A stretch of 52,709 bases of DNA, from positions 1-52,709 of the forward strand of contig ONKB01000015.1 of assembly GCA_900318305.1 (NCBI GenBank), in the 5' to 3' direction. This DNA is from an uncultured Prevotellaceae bacterium. Its GTDB lineage: Bacteria > Bacteroidota > Bacteroidia > Bacteroidales > Bacteroidaceae. This document shows positions 27,123-36,884 of the stretch, piece by piece. Within the stretch, counting starts at the first letter, position 1. Every line of letters begins with the position of its first letter. The notes below the pieces were generated by a model. That model did no database searches, was not told the DNA's origin, and was given only the letters and a program-made list of their open reading frames with translations. Both the position numbers and the translations under genes were made by a program.

Positions 27123-27932
27123 ATGCGACAGAATTATACGGAGCTATCTAAGAAAATAAGAATACTGACCCTAGAATTGGCTCATCATGCCAAGACATCA
27201 CATACTGGTGGTGCACTGTCTATGGTTGACATTTTGACCGTCATCTATGGTGGAGATATCATCAACATATCTCCCCAGAACATCAACATGCTTCAGCGAG
27301 ACCGTTTTATCCTAAGCAAGGGACATTGCTGCGCTGCCCTATATTCTACCCTGGCACTTACAGGATTTATCAATCCAGAGGAACTCAGAAACACCTATGG
27401 TGACAATGGTTCAGTCTATTACACCCATTGCAGCCACAAGGTGCCAGGTGTTGAGATTTCAACAGGAAGTCTAGGACACGGATTGCCTGTAGCCATCGGA
27501 CAAGCCGTTGCCTCAAAGACAACAAACACAGGCTTTGATGTACTCTGCCTCACCGGCGATGGAGAGTTGGATGAGGGTTCAAATTGGGAGGCCATCCTGT
27601 TCGCTGGTCACCATAAGCTTGCTCATCTTTGTCTCATAGTTGACAGTAATAAAATACAAAGTATGGGTGATGTCAAAGATATTCTTGATATTGAGCCCTT
27701 AGCAGATAAATTCAGGGATTTTCACTGGAATGTCTTAGAGATAGACGGGCATAACTTTGATGCCATAGAAAATGCATTGAAGGCATTCAAGACAGAAAAC
27801 AACAAACCTACCGTCATTATCGCCAACACAATCAAGGGTAAAGGCGTCAGTTTTATGGAAGGCCAGCTTAAATGGCACTACCGCAATCCTAATGACGAGG
27901 AACTCAAAATAGCAAAGGAGGAACTGCAATGA
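27123..27932 (+). CDS. Transketolase-like protein, N-terminal (TPP-binding) subunit
   Basis: 269 residues from the ATG at 27123; a TTG three codons upstream is possible. It carries the transketolase N-half motifs: AKTSHTGGALS, FILSKGHCCAALYS, and the thiamine-diphosphate/Mg motif GDGELDEGSNWEA ending near NKIQ. The pyrimidine-binding half is a separate gene directly downstream with ATGA overlap, so the two form a split transketolase. Placed after rfbG, it may act on a nucleotide-linked 4-ketosugar rather than in the pentose phosphate pathway; that is inference from context. Confidence 0.9.
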   Translation: MRQNYTELSKKIRILTLELAHHAKTSHTGGALSMVDILTVIYGGDIINISPQNINMLQRDRFILSKGHCCAALYSTLALTGFINPEELRNTYGDNGSVYYTHCSHKVPGVEISTGSLGHGLPVAIGQAVASKTTNTGFDVLCLTGDGELDEGSNWEAILFAGHHKLAHLCLIVDSNKIQSMGDVKDILDIEPLADKFRDFHWNVLEIDGHNFDAIENALKAFKTENNKPTVIIANTIKGKGVSFMEGQLKWHYRNPNDEELKIAKEELQ

Positions 27933-28840
27933 GGACAGCATTCATTCAACAGCTTATTGAGGAAGCTAAAATCAACGACAAAATATTCCTGCTTATTGGT
28001 GACCTCGGCTATAATGTCGTGACACCTTTTGCCGAGCAGTTTCCTGACCGATTTATCAATGTAGGCATCTGTGAGCAGAATATGGTGGGCATTGCCAGCG
28101 GTCTTGCCATGAATGGCTACAATGTATATATCTATTCCATTGGCAACTTCCCCACCCTCAGGTGCATTGAGCAGATACGCAACGATGTCTGTTATTATTC
28201 CGGCAATGTCAAGGTTGTCTCAGTAGGAGCAGGATTCGCATACGGGAGTTCTGGTGTATCCCATCATGCCACCGAAGACATCGGAATGATGAGAACTCTC
28301 CCTAACATGGTTGTATGCTCTCCTTCCGACCCTTCTGAAGCAAGGATCATTACCCATCTGTCTGCCACATACAATGGCTGTATGTACATAAGATTGGGAA
28401 AAGCTGGAGAAAAGGAAGTGTATTCACTCCCCTACACCATGACTTTCGGTGACTTACACTGCTACCAGGAAAGCAAGGCTCACTCGGCTATAATTGCTTC
28501 CGGGTCGATTCTCTGCGATGCCATCAACTGGGTAAAAAGGAACAACATCGACACGGCCATCTACAGTTTACCTTTTGTCAAACCAATCAACAAAGAGCAA
28601 CTGAAAGTCTTGGCCACAAGACATTCCAATATCATTGTTTTAGACGAACACCAGAAGAGCGGAGGAATTGCCTCTGCCATACTTGAGCAGTTGGCTGATC
28701 TCTATACCGAAGGCCAGCTTAAAGAGTTCCCCAAGATACACCGCATCGAAATAGATGACCAGTTTATCTATATCGCAGGCGACCAGCAATACCTTAGAGA
28801 ATTCACACACCTCACTCTCACCAAATCCTTGTTTAATTAA
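27929..28840 (+). CDS. Transketolase-like protein, C-terminal (pyrimidine) subunit
   Basis: 303 residues containing the transketolase pyrimidine-binding domain. NVGICEQNMVGIASGLAM has the catalytic Glu that activates TPP. GVSHHATEDIGMMRTLPNM and the C-terminal domain (KPINKEQLKVLA, VLDEHQKSGGIASAILEQ) follow. It overlaps the N-terminal subunit gene by 4 bases (ATGA), so the two halves are translationally coupled. Split transketolases with this arrangement occur in sugar and antibiotic clusters as well as primary metabolism; the position here favours a role in sugar-nucleotide modification. Confidence 0.9.
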   Translation: MRTAFIQQLIEEAKINDKIFLLIGDLGYNVVTPFAEQFPDRFINVGICEQNMVGIASGLAMNGYNVYIYSIGNFPTLRCIEQIRNDVCYYSGNVKVVSVGAGFAYGSSGVSHHATEDIGMMRTLPNMVVCSPSDPSEARIITHLSATYNGCMYIRLGKAGEKEVYSLPYTMTFGDLHCYQESKAHSAIIASGSILCDAINWVKRNNIDTAIYSLPFVKPINKEQLKVLATRHSNIIVLDEHQKSGGIASAILEQLADLYTEGQLKEFPKIHRIEIDDQFIYIAGDQQYLREFTHLTLTKSLFN

Positions 28841-28844
28841 AACC

Positions 28845-30194
28845 ATGTGGTTAATAAAGAAACTCGGCATTGACAAGTCCATCGCATATTCTTCTGCAGG
28901 ACAGATGGTCTCTGCAGGAGGTGGTTTTATCACAGCCCTGTTTATCTTGAAATTCCTCAGCGGAGAAGAACAAGGTTACTATTACACATTCAAAAGCATA
29001 CTTGCCATTCAGGTATTCTTTGAACTGGGCATGAATACAGTCATCACCCAATATGTGGCACATGACGTATCACACCTCAATTGGGAAGGAGTAACTCTGG
29101 CTGGTGAGCAACGTTATCTGTCACGACTGGCTTCCTTGCTGCTTTTTTGCACTAAATGGTACACCTTTTTCTCAACCATTCTGCTCATATCACTCATCGT
29201 TGGAGGTTATGCCTTCTTTAATCAATACGGCAATCAGGGGCAGGACATTGATTGGGAAATTCCCTGGTTCATCCTTTGTGTTACTACAGCACTCAACTTG
29301 CTGATAACCCCCATTTTCTCATATCTTCAAGGGTTAGGCAAAGTGAAGGAAGTCCAGAAATACTACTTTTACAAATACACCTTTTATCTTGTCAGCGTAC
29401 TTGTCAGTTTCTCATTAGGAGCGAAACTCTATGCCCTGAGCATCGGCAATATTGTCTATATCCTCGTGTCCTGTTTCTTCCTGTTTTGCACACCGCTCGG
29501 CAGAATCGTCTGGAACATCAGCAGGATCAAAGTCACCGAGAAAATATCATACATCAAGGAAATACTACCATTCCAATGGAAAATTGCCGTCAGCTGGATT
29601 AGCGGATATTTTATTTTTCAGCTTTTCAATCCAGTTATCTTTGCCATTGATGGTGCTGTAGCAGCCGGGCAGATGGGAATGACACTCACCGTATTAACTG
29701 GCATTCAAGCTTTAACCTACAGCTGGACATCCACGAAGATACCCACCTATTCAGGACTTATTGAGAAGAAGCAGTACCCCCAGTTAGACAGACTGTTTTA
29801 TTATACCGTACGACAGGCCGTGAGTGTCAATGCCGTATGCCTGATGGGATTCTTCGCATTCATCTTCTGCTTCCGGCATTTTGACATAACAATCAGCCAA
29901 ATCAATCTGGCCGACCGTTTCCTGCCATATCTCCCCTTAATCCTAATGATGCTGCCTGAGTTTGCCAACCAGTTTATCACAGCTTGGGCAACCTATTTGC
30001 GATGTCACAAGCAAGAGCCATTCCTCATTTATTCCATCGTTACAGCCATTTTATGCTGCATTTCCACATTAGGCATCGGACATATCTGGGGGACCAATGG
30101 CATCACTGCCGGCTACTGCATGATAACTCTTGCCCTGACCCCTTGGGCATATAATATATTTAAAACCAAAAGACACTTATGGCACAACAACTAA
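28845..30194 (+). CDS. Polysaccharide flippase (Wzx-like, MOP superfamily)
   Basis: 449 residues from ATG 28845, 4 bases after the transketolase stop. About 12 hydrophobic segments. The N-terminal part ([35 protein letters not shown]) resembles O-unit exporters of the MATE/MOP superfamily, which flip undecaprenyl-linked oligosaccharides across the inner membrane. It ends in RHLWHNN, overlapping the glycosyltransferase start by 16 bases. The presence of a flippase argues that the locus makes an exported glycan. A Wzy polymerase is not visible in the window. Confidence 0.85.
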   Translation: MWLIKKLGIDKSIAYSSAGQMVSAGGGFITALFILKFLSGEEQGYYYTFKSILAIQVFFELGMNTVITQYVAHDVSHLNWEGVTLAGEQRYLSRLASLLLFCTKWYTFFSTILLISLIVGGYAFFNQYGNQGQDIDWEIPWFILCVTTALNLLITPIFSYLQGLGKVKEVQKYYFYKYTFYLVSVLVSFSLGAKLYALSIGNIVYILVSCFFLFCTPLGRIVWNISRIKVTEKISYIKEILPFQWKIAVSWISGYFIFQLFNPVIFAIDGAVAAGQMGMTLTVLTGIQALTYSWTSTKIPTYSGLIEKKQYPQLDRLFYYTVRQAVSVNAVCLMGFFAFIFCFRHFDITISQINLADRFLPYLPLILMMLPEFANQFITAWATYLRCHKQEPFLIYSIVTAILCCISTLGIGHIWGTNGITAGYCMITLALTPWAYNIFKTKRHLWHNN

Positions 30195-31735
30195 GTTTTT
30201 CATACGATACACCTCAGAAAAAGGTCTTGAGTCTCTGTATTCCAACCTACAACAGGGCAAAGTGCCTTAAAGAGCAATTTAAGCGTCTTCTTACCATCAG
30301 AGAAGAAGACATGAATCGGTTGGAGATAATCATCTCTGACAACCATTCTACAGACGAAACCCTGCAGGTAGCAAGAGACTTCCAAGAGAAACTTGACTTC
30401 ATTTACTTACGAAATGAAGAGAATGTGGGAGCTGACAGGAATTTCATGCAATGTTTCCAGAAAGCCACAGCAAAATATGTATGGTTGCTTGGTGACGATG
30501 ATTATCTACAGACAGCCCATCTTCATGAACTGCTCAACCATTTAGAAACAGAGAACTACGGACTCGTTCACCTGAGTTTGAAACACAAAGACAAACTAGT
30601 CTTCCATCCGTATGAGGATCAGGATGAGTTCCTAAACAAAATCAATGTTATCATAACTTATATGAGTTCCAATATTGACCGGACAGAATATATCCGCAAC
30701 ATTAATTGGGAAAACTACTTTGACACACACCTCATTCAGGTCCCTGCCCACCTGCAAGCTACTTTAAAAAGTGATAAAAACCTCATAGTGAACCTGCCGT
30801 TTTTTGACTCGGGAGTAGAACTCCAGAACAATGGCGGCTACAACATATTCGAAGTCTTTGTCAAAAATCTTGTAAGGATATTTGAAGAGTTTGAAGACCA
30901 TGGTATCTCCATGAATTCCCTGTTATTGTTGAAAAACAGAATCAGTGACTTCATCTTCCCTTATTTCTTCAACTATGTCGTATTAAAGAAACCCAACAAT
31001 TTCCGCCTAGATGGTGCCTGGGATATCATGAAGGAGGAACTGGGCATTTTCAGAATTGTCTGGTCTGCTATTAGGTTTATTTTCTCCTATAAGATGATTT
31101 CACATTGGATTAAGAAAATATGCCGGCCAGTCATAAAGGTTCTGACCTACATTATCACCAATTTCTTTGTTTTCATCTGGCCTGCAATTCTGGCACATCA
31201 ATGGAAAAAATTTCGCACCAGGGTTATTTCCAACCGTTTCAGATATCAATTAGGAAAAGTTGGCAGGAAATGCTATGTCGAAGGTATTGATTTTCTCGCA
31301 GGAGGAAAGTACATCACAATCGGTGATGGCTTCAGTTCGCTTAAAGGATTGCGATTGGAATGCATAAAACTCCCCGACAGCACCCCTGAACTCATCATTG
31401 GCAACAACGTAACACTCAATGCCAGAGTACATATTGGCGTAACTGGTAAGATACATATCGGTAACCATGTACTCGTCGGTAGCAATGTTCTCATCACAGA
31501 CCACAGTCACGGCAAGACAACCCGCGAAGATCTTGCTATACCGCCACGTTCCCGACAAGTATTTTTCAAGGGACCTGTCATCATTGAAGACAATGTCTGG
31601 ATTGGTGAAAACACATGTATCCTGCCTGGTGTCAAAATAGGCAAAGGTGCCGTTATCGGAGCTGGTGCTGTAGTTACACACGATGTAAGTCCAATGACCG
31701 TTGTTGCCGGCAATCCGGCAAAACCCATTAATTAG
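30179..31735 (+). CDS. Glycosyltransferase family 2 fused to a hexapeptide-repeat acyltransferase
   Basis: 518 residues. The first ~300 are a GT2 domain: [13 protein letters not shown] near residue 14, [10 protein letters not shown], and the metal-binding LLGDDDYL near 104. A hydrophobic stretch (about 318-340, [17 protein letters not shown]) separates it from a left-handed beta-helix domain (about 355-518) with hexapeptide repeats such as [14 protein letters not shown] and [13 protein letters not shown], the catalytic-His segment TDHSHG, and AGNPAKPI at the end. That domain is like WbbJ/CysE acetyltransferases. One polypeptide could therefore transfer a sugar and acylate it, or the two could be linked for membrane targeting. 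Confidence 0.88.
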   Translation: MAQQLSFSYDTPQKKVLSLCIPTYNRAKCLKEQFKRLLTIREEDMNRLEIIISDNHSTDETLQVARDFQEKLDFIYLRNEENVGADRNFMQCFQKATAKYVWLLGDDDYLQTAHLHELLNHLETENYGLVHLSLKHKDKLVFHPYEDQDEFLNKINVIITYMSSNIDRTEYIRNINWENYFDTHLIQVPAHLQATLKSDKNLIVNLPFFDSGVELQNNGGYNIFEVFVKNLVRIFEEFEDHGISMNSLLLLKNRISDFIFPYFFNYVVLKKPNNFRLDGAWDIMKEELGIFRIVWSAIRFIFSYKMISHWIKKICRPVIKVLTYIITNFFVFIWPAILAHQWKKFRTRVISNRFRYQLGKVGRKCYVEGIDFLAGGKYITIGDGFSSLKGLRLECIKLPDSTPELIIGNNVTLNARVHIGVTGKIHIGNHVLVGSNVLITDHSHGKTTREDLAIPPRSRQVFFKGPVIIEDNVWIGENTCILPGVKIGKGAVIGAGAVVTHDVSPMTVVAGNPAKPIN

Positions 31736-31744
31736 CACACTACA

Positions 31745-32941
31745 ATGAGATTATTTTTCATATTGCTTTACGCCGTTATCGGTCTCGCCCGTTCATTGGC
31801 ATGCACTTCAGTCATCGTAAGTGCCAAAGCTTCCAAAGATGGCAGACCCATGATATTCAAAAACAGGGACACAGGTTCCCTGAATAATATCTGTATACAG
31901 AAACAAGGTACTAAATACCTCTATATCGGCATCGCTAATGCAGGCGACACAATTCCTCACGAAATTTGGGGCGGTCATAACGAAAAAGGCTTTGCCATTA
32001 TCAACACAGCCAATTACAACCTCAACAAGAAAGACGAGAAAGAAGAATATGAGGGTGTCATCATGCGCATTGCCTTGGGCGAATGTGCCACGCTTGAAGA
32101 TTTTGAGAACATGCTGGACAAACGCCAGCGACCTCTCTGTGTAAACACTAACTTCGGCGTCATGGACGCACAGGGTGGCTGTGCATACTATGAGGTAGGC
32201 AACGATGGCTATGTCAAATATGATGCCAACGATTCTGTCATTGCTCCCCATGGTTACCTGCTCCGCACCAACTTCGGTTTTTCCGGGGACCAGAACAAAA
32301 ACGAGGGCAGCGAGCGTTTCATGGCCATCACTGAATTCATGCAGAAAGCCGAAACAAAGCAGATGATGGAACCTGCATACCTTGTAACAAATATCCCGAG
32401 ATACACCCGTCATGGTATGACACACATCAGTCTGCACGATTATATGCCGTCCTCCCTGAACGACACGACCATGATGCCTTTCAGAGATTTCATTCCACGC
32501 TACAGCACGGCCTCATGTATTCTCGTCCAAGGAGTCAGGAGCGGTGAAAACCCTTGTTTTACTACAAGCTGGATGTATGTGGGATATCCTCTGACAACTG
32601 TATGCGTACCCATCATCATTAACCCCTGGGGCAAACTACCCAAGACATTTCTTCCGCAAGCTGACGGCAAGTCTTGGCTGGCAACCAAAGGACTGCAGCT
32701 CAAGCAGCGTCTCTTCCCGTATACAGTGAGTAACGGCAAGGACTATATCAACGTGGCACATCTGTTCAACAAAGAAGGCACAGGCATCGTACAGAAAATC
32801 AAACCCTTCGAAGATACTGTCATTACAAGAGGAAAAGAGACTATCGCCAAAATGCGTTCTCGTAATACCTTGACTACTGATCTCTGCAAATACTACGACT
32901 GGTTTGATTCATTTATTCAAGACAACTTCAATCAACTGTAA
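31745..32941 (+). CDS. Secreted Ntn-hydrolase of the C45/C69/choloylglycine-hydrolase-like group
   Basis: 398 residues. The signal peptide should be cut after A19, exposing Cys20 as N-terminal nucleophile in CTSVIVSAKASKDGRPMIF, followed by KNRDT, the Ntn-hydrolase signature (Cys, then Arg/Asp about 20 residues on). IWGGHNEKGFAIINTANYN and TNFGVMDAQGGCAYYEVG fit linear-amide C-N hydrolases (acylase, dipeptidase or bile-salt-hydrolase relatives). The lipobox is poor (SLAC), so I favour a processed periplasmic enzyme. The substrate is unknown. It is 9 bases after the GT fusion gene, so it may act on an amide in the exported product, or be a coincidental passenger. Confidence 0.78.
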   Translation: MRLFFILLYAVIGLARSLACTSVIVSAKASKDGRPMIFKNRDTGSLNNICIQKQGTKYLYIGIANAGDTIPHEIWGGHNEKGFAIINTANYNLNKKDEKEEYEGVIMRIALGECATLEDFENMLDKRQRPLCVNTNFGVMDAQGGCAYYEVGNDGYVKYDANDSVIAPHGYLLRTNFGFSGDQNKNEGSERFMAITEFMQKAETKQMMEPAYLVTNIPRYTRHGMTHISLHDYMPSSLNDTTMMPFRDFIPRYSTASCILVQGVRSGENPCFTTSWMYVGYPLTTVCVPIIINPWGKLPKTFLPQADGKSWLATKGLQLKQRLFPYTVSNGKDYINVAHLFNKEGTGIVQKIKPFEDTVITRGKETIAKMRSRNTLTTDLCKYYDWFDSFIQDNFNQL

Positions 32942-32945
32942 CAAC

Positions 32946-33737
32946 ATGGACAAACATACCCGCGAAGAAGCAGAAAAAGCCTTCGGGCGTCTACTTGACA
33001 TCATGGACACACTGCGTGAGAAATGTCCATGGGACAGCAAGCAAACCAACCAGTCCCTCAAGTCAAACACCATAGAGGAAGTTTATGAACTTGTTGACGC
33101 TCTGACCGAGGAGAACGACCACGAAATATGCAAAGAACTTGGCGATGTCCTGATGCACATTGTCTTCTACAGCATATTCGGCAGGGAGAAAGGCACATTC
33201 GACATTGTTGACGTATGCGATAAGGTGTGCGACAAGCTCAAGTTCCGTCATCCCCATATCTACGGCAATGTCGTAGCCACTACCCCACAGCAGATAGAAG
33301 ACAATTGGGAACAGATAAAGCAAAAGGAAAAAGACGGCAACAAGACAGTCCTCTCTGGCGTTCCCAAGGCACTGCCTTCCCTCATCAAGGCCTACCGAAT
33401 TCAAGACAAGGCACGCCATGTGGGTTTTGACTGGAAGCAGAAGGAACAGGTATGGGTCAAAGTCAAGGAGGAAATCTCCGAGTTTGAGGCAGAAATCAGC
33501 AACATGGATGAAGACAAGGCTGAGGCTGAGTTCGGAGATGTGCTGTTCTCTCTCATCAATGCTGCACGTCTTTACAACATCAATCCAGACAATGCCCTCG
33601 AACGAACCAACCGCAAGTTTATTAGACGTTTCAATTATCTTGAGTCTAAAACCATCGCACAAGGGAAAAAACTCAAAGACATGAATCTCTCAGAAATGGA
33701 CCAGATTTGGAACGAAGCTAAGGAACACAATCTATAA
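32946..33737 (+). CDS. mazG: Nucleoside triphosphate pyrophosphohydrolase MazG
   Basis: 263 residues from ATG 32946, 4 bases after the preceding stop. Two MazG domains are present: LREKCPWDSKQT and TIEEVYELVDAL with KELGDVLMHIVF (the ExxE..ExxD metal motif), and a second EEISEFEAEIS with AEAEFGDVLFSLINAARL. The enzyme hydrolyses NTPs/dNTPs to monophosphates and pyrophosphate, cleaning the nucleotide pool. It ends the plus-strand run that began with the sugar kinase. It is likely housekeeping rather than part of glycan synthesis. Confidence 0.95.
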   Translation: MDKHTREEAEKAFGRLLDIMDTLREKCPWDSKQTNQSLKSNTIEEVYELVDALTEENDHEICKELGDVLMHIVFYSIFGREKGTFDIVDVCDKVCDKLKFRHPHIYGNVVATTPQQIEDNWEQIKQKEKDGNKTVLSGVPKALPSLIKAYRIQDKARHVGFDWKQKEQVWVKVKEEISEFEAEISNMDEDKAEAEFGDVLFSLINAARLYNINPDNALERTNRKFIRRFNYLESKTIAQGKKLKDMNLSEMDQIWNEAKEHNL

Positions 33738-33791
33738 CATTCCGTAAAATCCGTCCAGTTTTTTTTCAATCACTCATATTGCGCCAAAAGA

Positions 33792-33855
33792 CTTAATGAA
33801 AGTTTTCTTTAATAGATTCAAAGATTTTATACTATTAAACACTTACTTCATTAAG
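33792..33855. repeat. Nested inverted repeat after mazG
   Basis: An outer perfect 9-bp pair (CTTAATGAA 33792-33800, TTCATTAAG 33847-33855) encloses an inner 8-bp pair (TTTAATAG 33808-33815, CTATTAAA 33832-33839). An alternative pairing joins GTTTTCTTTAA (33802-33812) to TTAAGAAAAC (33851-33860). There is no U run after it. It may end the mazG transcript or regulate it. Confidence 0.5.
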
Positions 33856-33930
33856 AAAACATTATTCTCTGAATATCCGTAATTTAACTAGTCAAAACTT
33901 TTAGACTATTCGATTCGTTCTGGGTAGAAT

Positions 33931-34075
33931 AAGTTCTTTTCTTTTCGCTCACTTAGTCGTAACTTTAACTTGTTATTTTAGTTCTTGAAGTGTCAAGCGT
34001 CGACAAGCGCCGTATTCTCACGTTCGGAAAAAAAAGAACGAGTTCTTTGTTTTTCACTCACTTAGTCGTAACTTT
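33931..34075 (+). repeat. Duplicated 36-bp promoter unit upstream of valS
   Basis: 33931-33966 and 34040-34075 match at 32 of 36 positions and share CTCACTTAGTCGTAACTTT, spaced 109 bp. Only the downstream copy keeps the Gs that complete both promoter boxes (TTTG and TAACTTTG); the upstream copy reads TTTT and TAACTTTA. Confidence 0.85.
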
Positions 34076-34076
34076 G
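34046..34076 (+). promoter_or_regulatory. Consensus promoter of valS (TTTG-19-TAACTTTG)
   Basis: TTTG at 34046-34049 and TAACTTTG at 34069-34076 are separated by 19 nt, matching the -33/-7 consensus of the Bacteroidetes primary sigma factor. The leader before ATG 34095 would be about 12 nt, leaving no room for a leader regulator. Confidence 0.85.
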
Positions 34077-34094
34077 CAGAAAGTTTATTAGGAT

Positions 34095-36809
34095 ATGGAA
34101 TTAGCAAGTAAGTATGACCCCCATGATATAGAGAAAAAATGGTATGATTACTGGGAGAAAAACAAAAAGTTCTCCTCAAAACCAGATGACAAGGAACCTT
34201 ATACCATCGTCATCCCACCACCTAACGTTACTGGCGTTCTCCACATGGGTCACATGTTGAACAATACCATTCAGGATGTTCTTGTCCGCAAAGCACGCCT
34301 TGACGGAAAGAATGCCTGTTGGGTACCTGGCACCGACCACGCCAGCATTGCAACAGAGGCAAAGGTTGTAAACCGTCTGGCTGAACAGGGCATTAAGAAA
34401 CGTGACTTGACACGTGAGGAGTTCCTCAAATACGCATGGGAGTGGAAAGAGGAACACGGTGGCATCATTCTCAAACAACTGCGCCGACTAGGTGCAAGCT
34501 GCGATTGGGACCGCACCGCATTCACTATGGATGAGCCACGCTCAGAAAGCGTCATCAAAGTCTTTGTTGACCTTTATCGGAAAGGTTATATTTACCGTGG
34601 TTTGCGAATGGTCAACTGGGACCCCAAGGCACAAACAGTACTCTCCACCGAGGAGGTGATTTACCGCGATGAAAAAAGCAAGCTATTCTATCTAAGATAT
34701 TATGTGGCCGATGCCAAAGAAAATCCTGTAAAACCCACAGGAGAAGAAGGCGAAGTTCTTCATCAAGATAAACAGGGCAATTACTACGCCGTTGTTGCTA
34801 CAACACGTCCAGAAACCATTATGGGCGACACCGCCATGTGCATCAATCCCAAGGACCCTAAAAACCGCTGGCTTAGTGGCCATAAGGTCATTGTACCACT
34901 CGTGGGACGCGTCATCCCTGTCATTGAGGATCGTTATGTTGACATCGAGTTTGGTACGGGATGTTTGAAGGTAACACCAGCTCACGATGTCAATGACTAT
35001 GCCCTCGGAAAGACCCATAATCTTGAGACCATCGACATATTCAACCCCGACGGAACTCTCAGCGAGGCTGCTGGGCTATATGTCGGCCAGGACAGAATGG
35101 ATGTACGCCGCCAGATAGAAATTGACCTGCGCAAAGCCAATCTTCTGGAAAAAGTGGAGAATTACAGCAATAAAGTTGGCTATTCCGAACGCAATCAGGA
35201 CACAGCCGTTGAGCCCCGGTTGTGCAAGCAGTGGTTCCTTTCCATGAAACACTTTGCCGACATTGCCCTCCCACCAGTATTGGAAGGCAAGATTAAATTC
35301 TATCCTACCAAGTATGTCACTACCTATCGCAACTGGCTGGAAAATATTCAAGACTGGTGTATCAGCCGTCAACTTTGGTGGGGACATCGCATTCCCGCAT
35401 GGTTCATTACTGATGGTGACGAACAGGGAGAGCAGTTTGTCGTCGCTGAGACTGAGGAAGAAGCATTGCAAGAAGCTCGGACCCTGTTCAATCGCCCCAG
35501 TCTGCAACTCTCTGACCTCCATCGTGACGAAGACGCTCTTGACACATGGTTCTCCAGTTGGCTGTGGCCCATCAGCCTATTTGACGGCATAACGAATCCT
35601 GACAACTCTGCCATCAAATACTATTACCCCACATCAGTACTTGTAACAGGTCCTGACATTATTTTCTTCTGGGTAGCCCGCATGATTATGGCAGGAATGG
35701 AATATATGCACGATGTTCCCTTCCGCAGCGTTTATTTCACTGGCATAGTCCGCGATGAAATAGGCCGCAAGATGTCTAAATCACTTGGCAACTCACCCGA
35801 CCCCATCGGCCTTATTGAAAAATACGGCGCTGACGGCGTACGCATGGGTATGCTTCTTGCCGCACCCGCAGGCAACGACATTCTTTTTGCAGAGTCACTC
35901 TGCGAGCAGGGACGTAACTTCTGCAACAAGATATGGAATGCCTTCCGTCTTGTTCAGGGGTGGCAGACTGCCCCAATCAGTCAGCCTGAAAGCAGCCTGA
36001 GAGCCATTGAATGGTTTGACGCTATAATCAGGCAACAATGCGCCGAGATAGAAGACCTCTATAAAAAATACCGTTTGAACGAAGCCTTGATGACCATCTT
36101 CAAGCTGTTCACCGACGAATTCTCTGGCTGGTACCTTGAAATGATCAAGCCTGCATATCAGGCACCCATTGATCAGGCGACATATGATGCCACACTCCGT
36201 TTCTTTGACATTCTCATGAAAGTCATCCATCCTTTCATGCCTTTCATTACGGAGGAGATATGGCAACACATCTACCCCAGACAGGAAGGTGAAAGCATCA
36301 TGACAAGCCGGCTTCAAGTGTCTGCGCCCTTCAAAGAAGATATTCGGATACTTGCCGATGCCGATATCATGAAACAGATTGTTGCTGGTGTCCGCGCAGT
36401 ACGCAACCAGAAGAACATCGCACCCAAAGAGCCTCTTGTTTTGCAGATTGTGGGCCAGAATCCTGTTCCCGCACTGAGCTGCGTTGTTATGAAAATGGCT
36501 AATCTCTCACAGATTGATATTGTCTCGGACCACAAAGAAGACGGTTCTTCCGAGTTCCTGGTTGGCACCACCGTTTTTGCCGTACCATTGGCAGGACTCA
36601 TTGATGTAGACGCTGAGATACAAAAAGCCAGAGCCCAGCTTGAGCACCTGCGCGGTTTCCTTGCTGGCATTGAGAAGAAACTCTCCAACGAGAATTTCAT
36701 AGCCCATGCTCCCGAACAGGTCATTGCCCTGGAACGCAAGAAGAAAGCTGACTCAGAGTCTAAAATAGCAACACTCCTTGTTACCCTTGAGAAACTGGAA
36801 AAGCAATAA
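34095..36809 (+). CDS. valS: Valyl-tRNA synthetase
   Basis: 904 residues, a class Ia synthetase. The HIGH-type motif is [15 protein letters not shown], followed by [16 protein letters not shown] and the CP1 editing domain ([12 protein letters not shown]). The KMSKS motif is [14 protein letters not shown], and [10 protein letters not shown] is typical of ValRS. The C-terminus (about 840-904) is a Lys/Glu-rich coiled-coil arm ([13 protein letters not shown]), a ValRS hallmark. It charges tRNA-Val in the cytosol. It has its own promoter and is separate from the mazG run. A weak hairpin follows. Confidence 0.97.
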   Translation: MELASKYDPHDIEKKWYDYWEKNKKFSSKPDDKEPYTIVIPPPNVTGVLHMGHMLNNTIQDVLVRKARLDGKNACWVPGTDHASIATEAKVVNRLAEQGIKKRDLTREEFLKYAWEWKEEHGGIILKQLRRLGASCDWDRTAFTMDEPRSESVIKVFVDLYRKGYIYRGLRMVNWDPKAQTVLSTEEVIYRDEKSKLFYLRYYVADAKENPVKPTGEEGEVLHQDKQGNYYAVVATTRPETIMGDTAMCINPKDPKNRWLSGHKVIVPLVGRVIPVIEDRYVDIEFGTGCLKVTPAHDVNDYALGKTHNLETIDIFNPDGTLSEAAGLYVGQDRMDVRRQIEIDLRKANLLEKVENYSNKVGYSERNQDTAVEPRLCKQWFLSMKHFADIALPPVLEGKIKFYPTKYVTTYRNWLENIQDWCISRQLWWGHRIPAWFITDGDEQGEQFVVAETEEEALQEARTLFNRPSLQLSDLHRDEDALDTWFSSWLWPISLFDGITNPDNSAIKYYYPTSVLVTGPDIIFFWVARMIMAGMEYMHDVPFRSVYFTGIVRDEIGRKMSKSLGNSPDPIGLIEKYGADGVRMGMLLAAPAGNDILFAESLCEQGRNFCNKIWNAFRLVQGWQTAPISQPESSLRAIEWFDAIIRQQCAEIEDLYKKYRLNEALMTIFKLFTDEFSGWYLEMIKPAYQAPIDQATYDATLRFFDILMKVIHPFMPFITEEIWQHIYPRQEGESIMTSRLQVSAPFKEDIRILADADIMKQIVAGVRAVRNQKNIAPKEPLVLQIVGQNPVPALSCVVMKMANLSQIDIVSDHKEDGSSEFLVGTTVFAVPLAGLIDVDAEIQKARAQLEHLRGFLAGIEKKLSNENFIAHAPEQVIALERKKKADSESKIATLLVTLEKLEKQ

Positions 36810-36840
36810 CCCTTTTAAGAGATTAGTCCTTTTCTCCTAA

Positions 36841-36856
36841 AAGGAAGTAGTTCCTT
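36841..36856. terminator. Weak hairpin between convergent valS and hypothetical gene
   Basis: AAGGAA (36841-36846) pairs with TTCCTT (36851-36856) across a 4-nt loop, followed by AAAAGC. The stem is short and there is no U run, so termination here is only possible. Confidence 0.35.
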
Positions 36857-36884
36857 AAAAGCTAAAAAACAGAATGGGGAAAGA

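Noticed and set aside
27123-28840. Split transketolase as a frameshifted single gene
   Set aside because: The second half has its own ATG in an ATGA overlap, and two-subunit transketolases are an established arrangement.
33738-34094. Possible T-box or tRNA-like leader upstream of valS
   Set aside because: The predicted transcript start is only about 12 nt before the ATG, no T-box or tRNA arms are visible, and the structure is explained by duplicated promoter units.
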